Below the pieces are notes generated by a model that ran no database searches, was not told where the DNA came from, and was given only the letters and a program-made list of their open reading frames with translations. Positions 1-5,571 of a stretch of DNA of 5,571 nucleotides are shown one piece after another (positions within the stretch are counted from its first letter, which is position 1; each line of letters starts with the position of its first letter). Where the stretch lies: contig JAEYOT010000637.1 in assembly GCA_023411445.1 (NCBI GenBank), forward strand, positions 1 through 5,571, read 5' to 3'. Origin of the DNA: Pseudomonadota bacterium. Its GTDB lineage: Bacteria; Myxococcota_A; Polyangia; Polyangiales; Polyangiaceae. A program made the position numbers and the translations under genes.

Positions 1-2355
1 CGCTTGCTCCGCGCGCTGGTGGAGACTCTGCGAAACTTCGCCGCCCTGCGCCCGTTCGTTCTAATCTTGGACGACCTGCAGTGGGCGGACGAGCTCACGC
101 TAGCGATGCTGGAGCTGATGGATCAGAGCTTCTTCCAGCAAACGGCGCTGCTGCTGCTCAGCACGCGCCGAGCTGGAGAGGGCAGCCCCGTCATCGATCG
201 CTTGGCGCGTCGCCCGTGGGCTACGACGCTGCACCTGGAGCGGCTCCATCGCGAGCACACGGCGGACATCATCGAGCAGATGCTCGGGTTGCGAGAGCCT
301 GCGGCGGCGCTCGTCGACTTCGTCGAAGCTCACGCCGAGGGCGTGCCCTTCTTCGTGGCGGAGTACCTGCGAACCTTGATCGCGGACGGTGCCCTCTCGT
401 GGCGCGACGGTGCTTGGTCGTTCGACGAGACATCTCGAGCGCCGGGGGCCGTCGGCGGTGAGATGCCGTTTCCGCGTCGCCTGCAGGAGCTCGTGCGCCA
501 TCGACTCGCAACTCTGCGGCGCGAGACCCTCTCGGCTCTGCAGGCTGCCGCCGTGCTTGGGCGAGAGTTCGAGCTCGCGCTCTTGGCGCGGGTGCTGGAG
601 GTGTCGGAGGGCGAGGTCCGTCGCGCGGCTTCGGACGCTGTCGCGCGGGGTATTCTCGAAGTCGGTCGCGAAGGGAGCCCCCGCTTCGCCCACGACAAGT
701 TCCGCGAGGTAGCCTACGCGGATCTTCCCCAGTCGCGACGACGAGAGCTCCACCTGCGTGTTGCGCGCGCGCTCGATGAGTCCCTGCGCGGCAGCCCCGA
801 GCTGGACGTCCGCGCCGGCGAGCTCGCTCGTCACTACATGACGGCAGGCGAGAGCATGACGGCAATCGACTACTTCGAGCGGGCGGGAGAACGTGCGCTG
901 CTCGTGGCGGCAGACGCGGACGCGATTGCGTACTTCGGGCAAGCCATGCAGCTGGAGGCCCTGCTGCCGGAGCGACTGCCGGCGTTGCGGAGAGCACGCT
1001 GGGAGCGTGGCATCGCGGACGCGAAGCAAGGGTTGGGTCAAGCGAACGCCAGCGTCGATCATCTATCGGCGGCTGCTCGGCTACTCGGCCACCCGGTGCC
1101 GCGGAGCGCCTTCTTTCAGAGCGTGAAGTTGGGAGCGCAGCTAGCTCTGCAGCTCCTCAGACGGGTCTTCGGCAAGGGGCGGGTGAGCGATCCCACCACG
1201 CTCGCGCAATACGTCGAAGCCGGTAAGGTGTTCGAGAGGCTGCAGCGCGCATCCTACTACGCAGGGCAGACTCGGCCGCTCTTGCTCGGTTGCATCACGT
1301 CGCTCAACCTCCTAGAGCGGACGGGCACGGTTCGAGAGCAGGCGATCGCGTATATCAACGCGGGAGCCGTGTGCGGCATCATCCCAGCGCACAAGGAAGC
1401 GGAGCGCTATTTTGCGCTCGCCACCGCTGCGCTCGCCGACATGCCCGATCCGGCTAGCGAGAGCTTGCTGCGCCTCATGCAGGCTGTGTTTTATCAGGGG
1501 AGAGCAGAGAGCCAGCGCGCGATCGACCTCATCGACAGCGGCATAGCCATCGCGGACCTGATCGGCTTTCATCGTCGCTTGAACGAGTGCACCGCGGTGC
1601 GCGCTGGCAGCGAGATCTTCGCGGGCAAGGTCGCGTCGGCTCGGCGATACATCGCGCAGCTGGAGAGCGCGGCGCGCCTGCGGGGCGACGCGCAGATGCT
1701 GTGCTGGGCGCACAATCAAGCACTGGAATGCCTGATCCTGACGGGCGAGGTGTCGGAGGCACGTGAGCAGTTCAGGCGAGTCCTGGCAGCACTGACTGAC
1801 GCCAGGCCGGATCGCATGTGGGGCCTGTGCCTAGGAGCCCTAGCCATGACGCGAGCGGGCGAGCGTGAGGCCCCGGACGTGGCGCTTCAGGCCGCCTCGC
1901 TCGCGCTGGCTGATCCACCGGTGCTGCTGCACAGCATCAACGCGTTCGATCGCTTGACCCAGGCCTTGTTGGAGCTGAGCCACGATGCTCGCATTCAGGG
2001 GCCGACACGGGGACGCCTGCGTCAGGCTGCGCGTCGCATGCTTCAGCAACTCAAGCGCGGCACGCGGCGGTTCGCGATCGCTGAGCCCTTGTTCGCCCTG
2101 GAGCGAGGGACCGCAGATTGGCTCAGGGGAAAACGAGAGCCAGCCGTGAAGACGTGGTGGCAAGGGCTTGAGCGAGCGCGCCAGCTCAAGCTCGTTCACC
2201 AGGAGGCTCGCTTGGCCCACGCGCTGGTCGCCGCGCGGCCCCCGGGAGCCGACTTGCCGGTGCTCGAGGGCAGAATCGAGGAGATCTTGAGCGAGCTCGA
2301 GCTGTCTCGCGCGTCGCTCGACGGTCCAATGCAGCGCAGCGTGCTGGCCGCCTAA
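1..2355 (+). CDS. STAND-type AAA ATPase with TPR-like C-terminal region (5' partial)
   Basis: The gene is open from the first base (frame 1) and ends at TAA 2353-2355. 784 residues are visible and the true start lies upstream, so the TTG at 4 is not taken as a start. Numbered from the first visible codon, there is a Walker B-like strand VLILDDLQWAD (20-30), a sensor-type strand LLLLSTRR (50-57), a GVPFFVAEYL motif (114-123) resembling the GNPFFVEE motif of this ATPase class, a winged-helix-like segment (about 157-236) ending in FAHDKFREVAY (229-239), then TPR-like helical pairs from about 270 to 760 (for example ARHYMTAGESMTAIDYFERA, 276-295). Walker A is missing because it falls outside the window. 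Known relatives are the ATPase/TPR modules of PknK/MalT-like regulators and of myxobacterial Ser/Thr kinases and adenylate cyclases, where an N-terminal kinase or cyclase often precedes the ATPase. The likely role is cytoplasmic signal integration. No HTH or other output domain is visible at the C-terminus. The family call is firm; the specific function is unknown. Confidence 0.9.
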   Translation, partial: RLLRALVETLRNFAALRPFVLILDDLQWADELTLAMLELMDQSFFQQTALLLLSTRRAGEGSPVIDRLARRPWATTLHLERLHREHTADIIEQMLGLREPAAALVDFVEAHAEGVPFFVAEYLRTLIADGALSWRDGAWSFDETSRAPGAVGGEMPFPRRLQELVRHRLATLRRETLSALQAAAVLGREFELALLARVLEVSEGEVRRAASDAVARGILEVGREGSPRFAHDKFREVAYADLPQSRRRELHLRVARALDESLRGSPELDVRAGELARHYMTAGESMTAIDYFERAGERALLVAADADAIAYFGQAMQLEALLPERLPALRRARWERGIADAKQGLGQANASVDHLSAAARLLGHPVPRSAFFQSVKLGAQLALQLLRRVFGKGRVSDPTTLAQYVEAGKVFERLQRASYYAGQTRPLLLGCITSLNLLERTGTVREQAIAYINAGAVCGIIPAHKEAERYFALATAALADMPDPASESLLRLMQAVFYQGRAESQRAIDLIDSGIAIADLIGFHRRLNECTAVRAGSEIFAGKVASARRYIAQLESAARLRGDAQMLCWAHNQALECLILTGEVSEAREQFRRVLAALTDARPDRMWGLCLGALAMTRAGEREAPDVALQAASLALADPPVLLHSINAFDRLTQALLELSHDARIQGPTRGRLRQAARRMLQQLKRGTRRFAIAEPLFALERGTADWLRGKREPAVKTWWQGLERARQLKLVHQEARLAHALVAARPPGADLPVLEGRIEEILSELELSRASLDGPMQRSVLAA
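2352..2355. other. Tail-to-tail overlap of convergent genes
   Basis: The + strand ATPase stop (TAA, 2353-2355) and the - strand gene A stop (TAG, 2354-2352) interlock in four bases. No strong hairpin with a T-run is visible around the junction, so any transcription terminators for the two units must lie inside the opposing coding regions, or termination is factor-dependent. Confidence 0.85.
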
Positions 2356-2969
2356 AGGCCCAAGTACAGGTCGAAGCTGAGGGTGAGGAGCCAGGGTGCG
2401 TCGCCCTGAGGAATCAGCGCCTTGGCGCGCCCAATGCCCACGAATTGGTTGTACGAGAGCCAGCGGTACTTGGGCACCGCCACCTCTTGTCGCGTCGCGA
2501 CGAAGGCAGTGCCATGGATGGCCTTTTCGTAGCAGCGGTGGCGCGCGTCGGGCTTTTCCGTCATCAGCCGCATGGAGCCGCCTTCGAGCGTCAGCGTCCC
2601 TTGGTAGGCGAGCGCGATGGGCTCGGTGCTGTCCACTTCCAGCAGCAGACGGCCGTCGAGCTCGACCGCTCCTTCCTGCGTCAGCGCGATGCCATCATGA
2701 CCACGAACGAGCCGAGCCTCCGGTACCTCACGCTCGATGCGGTCGTTGCCACGAAACAGCAGCGGCCCGCTGGTGCAGTAAGTGGTCGCCACGCGCGGAT
2801 CGCGGGGATCGGGCGGTATCGCTTCTAGCGGAAGCCGCGTGCTGGTACCGGCGACGGTAGCGGGCGGGACACTGGCCCGGTACAGCAGGTCCAGCGACAT
2901 GACGTACTGCAGGCTCTTGTCGTAGAGCCAGCTGCGCTCGCCCCAGTTGGGAAAGGTTGCGGGAATCAT
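2352..2969 (-). CDS. DUF3237-like protein A (last gene of the operon)
   Basis: 205 residues, ATG 2969-2967 to TAG 2354-2352. The reading frame stays open upstream to 3302, but the preceding gene occupies that stretch. The chosen ATG overlaps its stop as ATGA, and the protein then begins its family-like strand soon after (SLQYVMSLDLLY, 19-30). Family-like features are the central HDGIALTQEGAVELDGRLLLEV (91-112), matching the DUF3237 pattern DW-x-L-x-R-x-DG-x-x-E-L-D-x-R-x-x-L, and the C-terminal YRWLSYNQFVGIGRAKAL (168-185), matching Y-x-WLN-x-x-x-FVG-x-G. The usual TTPRFE segment is not recognisable (it reads GTAFVATRQEV, 153-163), and there is an extra Pro-rich loop (PLEAIPPDPRDP, 47-58). 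No signal peptide or membrane segment is seen, so a cytoplasmic beta-barrel is expected. No Shine-Dalgarno is evident before the ATG, which suggests translation by coupling to the upstream gene. The biochemical function of the family is not established. The assignment is from motif recognition and this is the most diverged of the three. Confidence 0.8.
   Translation of the reverse strand: MIPATFPNWGERSWLYDKSLQYVMSLDLLYRASVPPATVAGTSTRLPLEAIPPDPRDPRVATTYCTSGPLLFRGNDRIEREVPEARLVRGHDGIALTQEGAVELDGRLLLEVDSTEPIALAYQGTLTLEGGSMRLMTEKPDARHRCYEKAIHGTAFVATRQEVAVPKYRWLSYNQFVGIGRAKALIPQGDAPWLLTLSFDLYLGL
2966..2969 (-). other. ATGA stop/start overlap coupling gene B to gene A
   Basis: The TGA stop of gene B (2968-2966) and the ATG of gene A (2969-2967) share bases as ATGA. 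No Shine-Dalgarno is visible in the bases before this ATG (ACGGTCTCAC), so re-initiation by terminating ribosomes is the likely route of translation. The same ATGA arrangement joins genes C and B at 3544-3547, and a one-base TGATG overlap joins the oxidoreductase and gene C at 4618-4622. Confidence 0.7.
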
Positions 2970-3547
2970 GTGAGACCGTAAACGTCGTAGCTCAGGCGAC
3001 GGAACTCGCTCCGCACCAGCTGCAGCCGGCCGAAGCCGACGCACTGTAGCTCGTTGATCCAGGAGTAAATGGGGCTCGCCGTTTGGAAGCGAGGTGTCGT
3101 GATGAAGCGCCCCTCCACCGGGGCGTCCTCCTTGCCCACCTTGTCCTTCTCGCTGACGAGCCGGCGGAACCCGCCGAGACCCAAGTAGGCGATCACGGGG
3201 TACGAGCCCTGGATGTGCTCGCCGTCGTCGGTGGTGATCGACAGGCGAACCTGCGAAAACTCGACGTCGTCCTCTCGCCAGTAGATCCAGTCGCTGCCCC
3301 AATCCAGCGCTCCGCTGATCGCCGGCACCCCGATGCCGGCCACCGTGCGGTCACGCATGACGTTGTAAGCTCGCGACATGTTGCGACGCGCGAGCATGTT
3401 GAAGCGCACGCCACCCGGAAAGAACCCGATCGTTTGCGGGTCGGTCTCGACTTCTACGTCGTAGCTGAACAGGTAAAGCAGCGTGCGATCGTGGCGGATC
3501 TTTCGCCGCGGGGGGTGGTGCTGACGCAGTTGGGAGTCGTCCGTCAT
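2966..3547 (-). CDS. DUF3237 family protein B
   Basis: 193 residues, ATG 3547-3545 to TGA 2968-2966. The start is supported by a good Shine-Dalgarno (GAGGGA, 6 bases upstream) and by the ATGA overlap with the previous gene's stop. The first 20 residues are polar and basic, followed by the family's opening strand TLLYLFSYDVEV (22-33) and a G-x-x-PGG-x-R turn (GFFPGGVRF, 41-49). The central part, GSDWIYWREDDVEFSQVRLS (84-103) with TTDDGEHI (105-112), fits DUF3237's G-x-DW...R-x-D...E...TDDG-x-x-I. The C-terminal half keeps FITTPRFQTASP (148-159) and YSWINELQCVGFGRLQL (161-177), the classic TTPRFET-x-x-P-x-Y-x-WLN-x-x-x-FVG-x-G signature. It is therefore the most typical of the three paralogues, though somewhat longer than the usual member of about 150 residues. 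There is no export signal. Its role is unknown; position in the operon suggests work with the FAD oxidoreductase and the other two paralogues. Confidence 0.87.
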   Translation of the reverse strand: MTDDSQLRQHHPPRRKIRHDRTLLYLFSYDVEVETDPQTIGFFPGGVRFNMLARRNMSRAYNVMRDRTVAGIGVPAISGALDWGSDWIYWREDDVEFSQVRLSITTDDGEHIQGSYPVIAYLGLGGFRRLVSEKDKVGKEDAPVEGRFITTPRFQTASPIYSWINELQCVGFGRLQLVRSEFRRLSYDVYGLT

Positions 3548-4620
3548 GGCTCTTCCCTCGAACGCTGGTCGTCATCGATCGGCGGTTCGCCCTGAGTCAG
3601 ACGAGCCACCATGGCCTCCGCTCCGCGCGCTGGCCCCGCCGCTGCCGCGCGCGGTGGCGCTGCCTCGCTCAGCTCCCCCGGCGGGACCACCTGCAGCACG
3701 TCGAGCGTGATCTTCAGCGCTTGGCTCTGCTCGAGCTTGATGCGTCCACAGCCAACGAACTGGCCGCGGCTCAGGGCGGCGTAGCGTTGATGTCCGCCGC
3801 TACGGGTGTACTTCTTCGAGGCCCAGGGCTCAGGCTCACGCGCCGCTTCGAACTTGAAGGCGAGCGCCAGCGGAACCGTCGCGCTGTCCCTCGGCGTCCG
3901 CCACAGCTCGAACGCATGGTCGATCGAGTGCGGCCGCGGATCCCCTGGACGCACCAAGTCCACCGCGCCGGAAGTGCGCGCATTGACCAACACGCCCAAG
4001 CGCTTCTTGTCGTCCAGCGGACCGTCAGTGAGAGTTAGCTGGCCATCGAACTCGATCACGCCGTCACTCCGCAGTAGCGCCCAGTCCACGCCTGACAAGA
4101 TGTGTCCGTTCAAGCCCAGCCACGGCCGGCCTTGGATCCTGTTCTTTTCGCAAACGTCGCTCACGAGCTTCAGGAACTTCGCGCATTGTTCGCGCAGCGC
4201 CTTGCGCGCCTCCCTTTCCTTGGAGGCCAGCGTCCGCTCGGCTTCTGCGCTCAAGGCCAGCGAGGACACGTCGCCGACGAGTAGGTCAAGCACGGTCGGG
4301 TGGTCCTTGAGAGAGCGCTGACGAGCGGGCGCGTAGTCCTCGATGACCTTCAGCGCGGCCTCGATGTCCTTGTCTTTGTCTTCCTCGGCCGCTTTCTTGA
4401 GCGTCTTCAGGTGCGCCGCGTCGTCACGTCGGGCCCACTCCGTGAGCTCGACTCCCCAGTGTCCCAGCAGCAGCAGCGGGTCGGTAGTAACGCTGGAGGT
4501 GTTGGCCGCAGACGTCGAGCGATACTCCACGTCGAAGCGATGACCAGCCGGAGTCCGGCCGAGTTGCCGCGTGGGTAGCTCCGATGTGATAGAGAACATG
4601 TACTTGAGTGTCGCGCTCAT
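3544..4620 (-). CDS. DUF3237-like protein C with a long charged helical insertion
   Basis: 358 residues, ATG 4620-4618 to TGA 3546-3544. The frame is open upstream to 5025, but that part lies inside the oxidoreductase gene. The chosen ATG has GGGAGA 7 bases upstream and overlaps the previous stop as TGATG. The order is an opening strand TLKYMFSITSELP (4-16) with GRTPAGHRFDVEY (21-33), then a charged, Ala/Lys/Glu-rich region (about 55-165) predicted helical and possibly coiled coil. The family core follows, NGHILSGVDWALLRSDGVIE (171-190) and FDGQLTLTDG (191-200), then the C-terminal RYAALSRGQFVGCGRIKL (279-296) and a closing strand ALKITLDVLQVV (301-312). The tail (313-358) is Pro/Ala-rich and ends acidic. 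At about twice the usual DUF3237 length, the excess is explained by the insertion and the tail. The TTPRF segment is lost (KYTRSGGHQ, 270-278). No signal peptide is seen. Function is unknown; the insertion may be an oligomerisation or partner-binding arm (inference). Confidence 0.82.
   Translation of the reverse strand: MSATLKYMFSITSELPTRQLGRTPAGHRFDVEYRSTSAANTSSVTTDPLLLLGHWGVELTEWARRDDAAHLKTLKKAAEEDKDKDIEAALKVIEDYAPARQRSLKDHPTVLDLLVGDVSSLALSAEAERTLASKEREARKALREQCAKFLKLVSDVCEKNRIQGRPWLGLNGHILSGVDWALLRSDGVIEFDGQLTLTDGPLDDKKRLGVLVNARTSGAVDLVRPGDPRPHSIDHAFELWRTPRDSATVPLALAFKFEAAREPEPWASKKYTRSGGHQRYAALSRGQFVGCGRIKLEQSQALKITLDVLQVVPPGELSEAAPPRAAAAGPARGAEAMVARLTQGEPPIDDDQRSREEP
3554..3559 (-). promoter_or_regulatory. 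Ribosome binding site of DUF3237 gene B
   Basis: On the minus strand this reads GAGGGA, ending 6 bases before the ATG at 3547. It lies within the last codons of gene C and supports the chosen start of gene B together with the ATGA overlap. Confidence 0.65.
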
Positions 4621-5571
4621 CAGCGTTTCTCCCAGAATCCGCGCAGCACGCCGGCGGCGCGTGTAGCCATATCCACCGCCGCGTTGGCGGCCTTCCCTGC
4701 CGCTCGCGAGGCTTCGCCCGCTACCTGGGCGGCGGTGCCCACGCGTGCGAGACCGGTGACTTGCTCGAGCAAGCTGCTCGGTAAGGAAAAATCCCAAAGC
4801 TCGCAGGGCTGCTCGGGTGAGCCCGACACTTCGAGTAGTGCGTTGACGGCACGGCGCGCTGCCTCGTTGGCGCCCTCCATGCAGGCTAGGTCCGTCTCGG
4901 TGCGCACGTAGTCCGATGCGAGGAACATGTTGCTGATCTTGGTCTTGGCGTTCGGACGCAGCGCGTCGCTGCCGATGCGGTTGACGAGCAGCGGCTCCAC
5001 GTTGAAGCGCAGCCGCGGACCCCACATGTACGGCATGGCGTCACCGTACGGGTCGGGGCGATCGGGTGTGGCGCTGGCGCGTGCGCTGCGGGCACGCTCG
5101 TACGCACCCTGCTTTCGCCGATCGCAGACGTCGACGATGCTGTCGTCGATCATGTAGTTGACGCCCTTCTTGAACACCTTTGGAGGCTCGTGGCTTCGCA
5201 CCAGCATGGAGTCGCGCAGGCGCTGGGGGCCGCGGTCATTGCTCAGGACGGCGATCAGCTCCCTCCACACCTCCTCCGCAATCTCGTCGTCCGAGCAGTT
5301 GTAGGCCTCCTTGTTGACGAAGCGCCCACGCCGGTCCCAAGCGGCGATGTCCACGGACAGGACGGCTTTGACCTCTTTCGGGAACGTCTTCAAGTCGTCC
5401 CAGAGCTGGACCTGCTCGATCGCCGTCAAGCCCCACTCCGAGTCCATCGCCACGATGTGCCCCTTGCCCAGGTTCACGCGCTCGTTCAAGTAGAACTGGA
5501 TGCCCGCCATCCAGTCCAAGTGGCGCGACAGCTCCACGATCTTCAGCAAGTCCGGATCGAACGTGGTGGCC
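4620..5571 (-). CDS. FAD-dependent oxidoreductase, phytoene desaturase/hydroxysqualene dehydroxylase-like, C-terminal part
   Basis: The gene is 5' truncated by the window end. 316 residues are visible (first full codon 5570-5568), ending at TGA 4622-4620. The TTG at 5549 is an internal leucine, not a start. Visible family marks are LDWMAGIQFYLNE (18-30), DSEWGLTAIEQVQLW (43-57), and the C-terminal FAD-contacting motif NMFLASDYVRTETDLACMEG (214-233), followed by ANEAARRAVNALL (234-246). This is the layout of amine oxidase superfamily (Amino_oxidase fold) desaturase-like enzymes such as phytoene desaturases and HpnE. The N-terminal GxGxxG FAD-binding loop lies outside the window. The usual Gly-Asp of the FAD motif reads Ser-Asp (219-220); from memory this also occurs in related proteins. 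After the FAD motif comes an extra Ala-rich amphipathic tail (about 265-316). The enzyme probably oxidises or desaturates a hydrophobic substrate, but the substrate cannot be read from the sequence. It is the most upstream visible gene of the operon, with its stop overlapping gene C's start by one base. Confidence 0.88.
   Translation of the reverse strand, partial: ATTFDPDLLKIVELSRHLDWMAGIQFYLNERVNLGKGHIVAMDSEWGLTAIEQVQLWDDLKTFPKEVKAVLSVDIAAWDRRGRFVNKEAYNCSDDEIAEEVWRELIAVLSNDRGPQRLRDSMLVRSHEPPKVFKKGVNYMIDDSIVDVCDRRKQGAYERARSARASATPDRPDPYGDAMPYMWGPRLRFNVEPLLVNRIGSDALRPNAKTKISNMFLASDYVRTETDLACMEGANEAARRAVNALLEVSGSPEQPCELWDFSLPSSLLEQVTGLARVGTAAQVAGEASRAAGKAANAAVDMATRAAGVLRGFWEKR
4628..4633 (-). 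promoter_or_regulatory. Ribosome binding site of DUF3237-like gene C
   Basis: On the minus strand this reads GGGAGA, ending 7 bases before the ATG at 4620. It lies inside the last codons of the oxidoreductase gene and decides the start of gene C against the much longer open frame upstream. Confidence 0.65.

Noticed and set aside
100..1062. Long minus-strand open frame (320 codons) antisense to the ATPase gene, plus other open frames in the same stretch
   Set aside because: The translations are Arg/Ser/His-rich low-complexity without recognisable motifs, as expected of shadow frames in GC-rich coding DNA. The + strand frame has clear family motifs.
2346..2360. Possible terminator hairpin GGCC...GGCC around the convergent stop codons
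   Set aside because: The stem is only four base pairs and no T-run follows on either strand, so it does not support an intrinsic terminator.
2970..3302. N-terminal extension of gene A to an upstream start near 3302
   Set aside because: It lies wholly within gene B, the translated extension is Arg/Gly-rich without family similarity, and the ATG at 2969 gives a canonical ATGA junction and a paralogue-like N-terminus.
3083..3595. Plus-strand open frame of 170 codons antisense to genes B and C
   Set aside because: It is antisense to two genes with supported family motifs and overlapping junctions, has no recognisable domain, and fits a GC-driven shadow.
4621..5025. N-terminal extension of gene C to an upstream start near 5025
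   Set aside because: It would overlap the oxidoreductase gene by about 400 bases and reads as a compositionally biased shadow. The ATG at 4620 has a good ribosome binding site and the paralogues' opening strand follows at once.
5547..5549. TTG at 5549 as the start of the oxidoreductase
   Set aside because: The frame stays open to the window edge with family-like sequence (TFDPD) before it, and the enzyme would lack its FAD-binding N-terminal domain, so the gene simply continues outside the window.

Overview
The window is GC-rich, almost wholly coding, and has G/C-biased third codon positions with long shadow ORFs in other frames. This base use, together with a large STAND-type ATPase/TPR protein of the kind abundant in Myxococcota, suggests a myxobacterium-like (Polyangia/Myxococcia) or related deltaproteobacterial chromosome. 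The taxonomic assignment is inference. I see no RNA genes, insertion sequences, CRISPR arrays or plasmid functions.

Layout. On the + strand, positions 1-2355 carry the 3' part of a large signalling ATPase. Its Walker B region, winged-helix-like region and long TPR-like helical region are visible, but its N-terminus, including the Walker A loop, lies upstream of the window. On the - strand, positions 2352-5571 carry four genes transcribed leftwards as one tightly packed unit. They are the C-terminal part of an FAD-dependent oxidoreductase of the phytoene desaturase/hydroxysqualene dehydroxylase-like amine oxidase superfamily (4620-5571, 5' end outside the window), then three consecutive genes (3544-4620, 2966-3547, 2352-2969). 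I recognise all three as divergent members of the DUF3237 (UPF0311) family. The junctions are TGATG, ATGA and ATGA, so the unit looks translationally coupled. The last gene and the ATPase gene run tail to tail and overlap by 4 bases. There is no intergenic space anywhere in the window, and no gene-free stretch over 300 bases.

How the genes may work together. The - strand unit is the most interesting part. A flavin oxidoreductase likely to act on a hydrophobic (polyene or terpenoid-like) substrate is followed by three different small predicted beta-barrel proteins from one family. Each has kept a different subset of the family's signature motifs, and one has gained a charged, helix-forming insertion of about 110 residues. 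A plausible but unproven reading is that the three paralogues form a hetero-oligomer, or act as binding or accessory proteins for the oxidoreductase's substrate or product. The + strand ATPase has no evident functional link to this unit.
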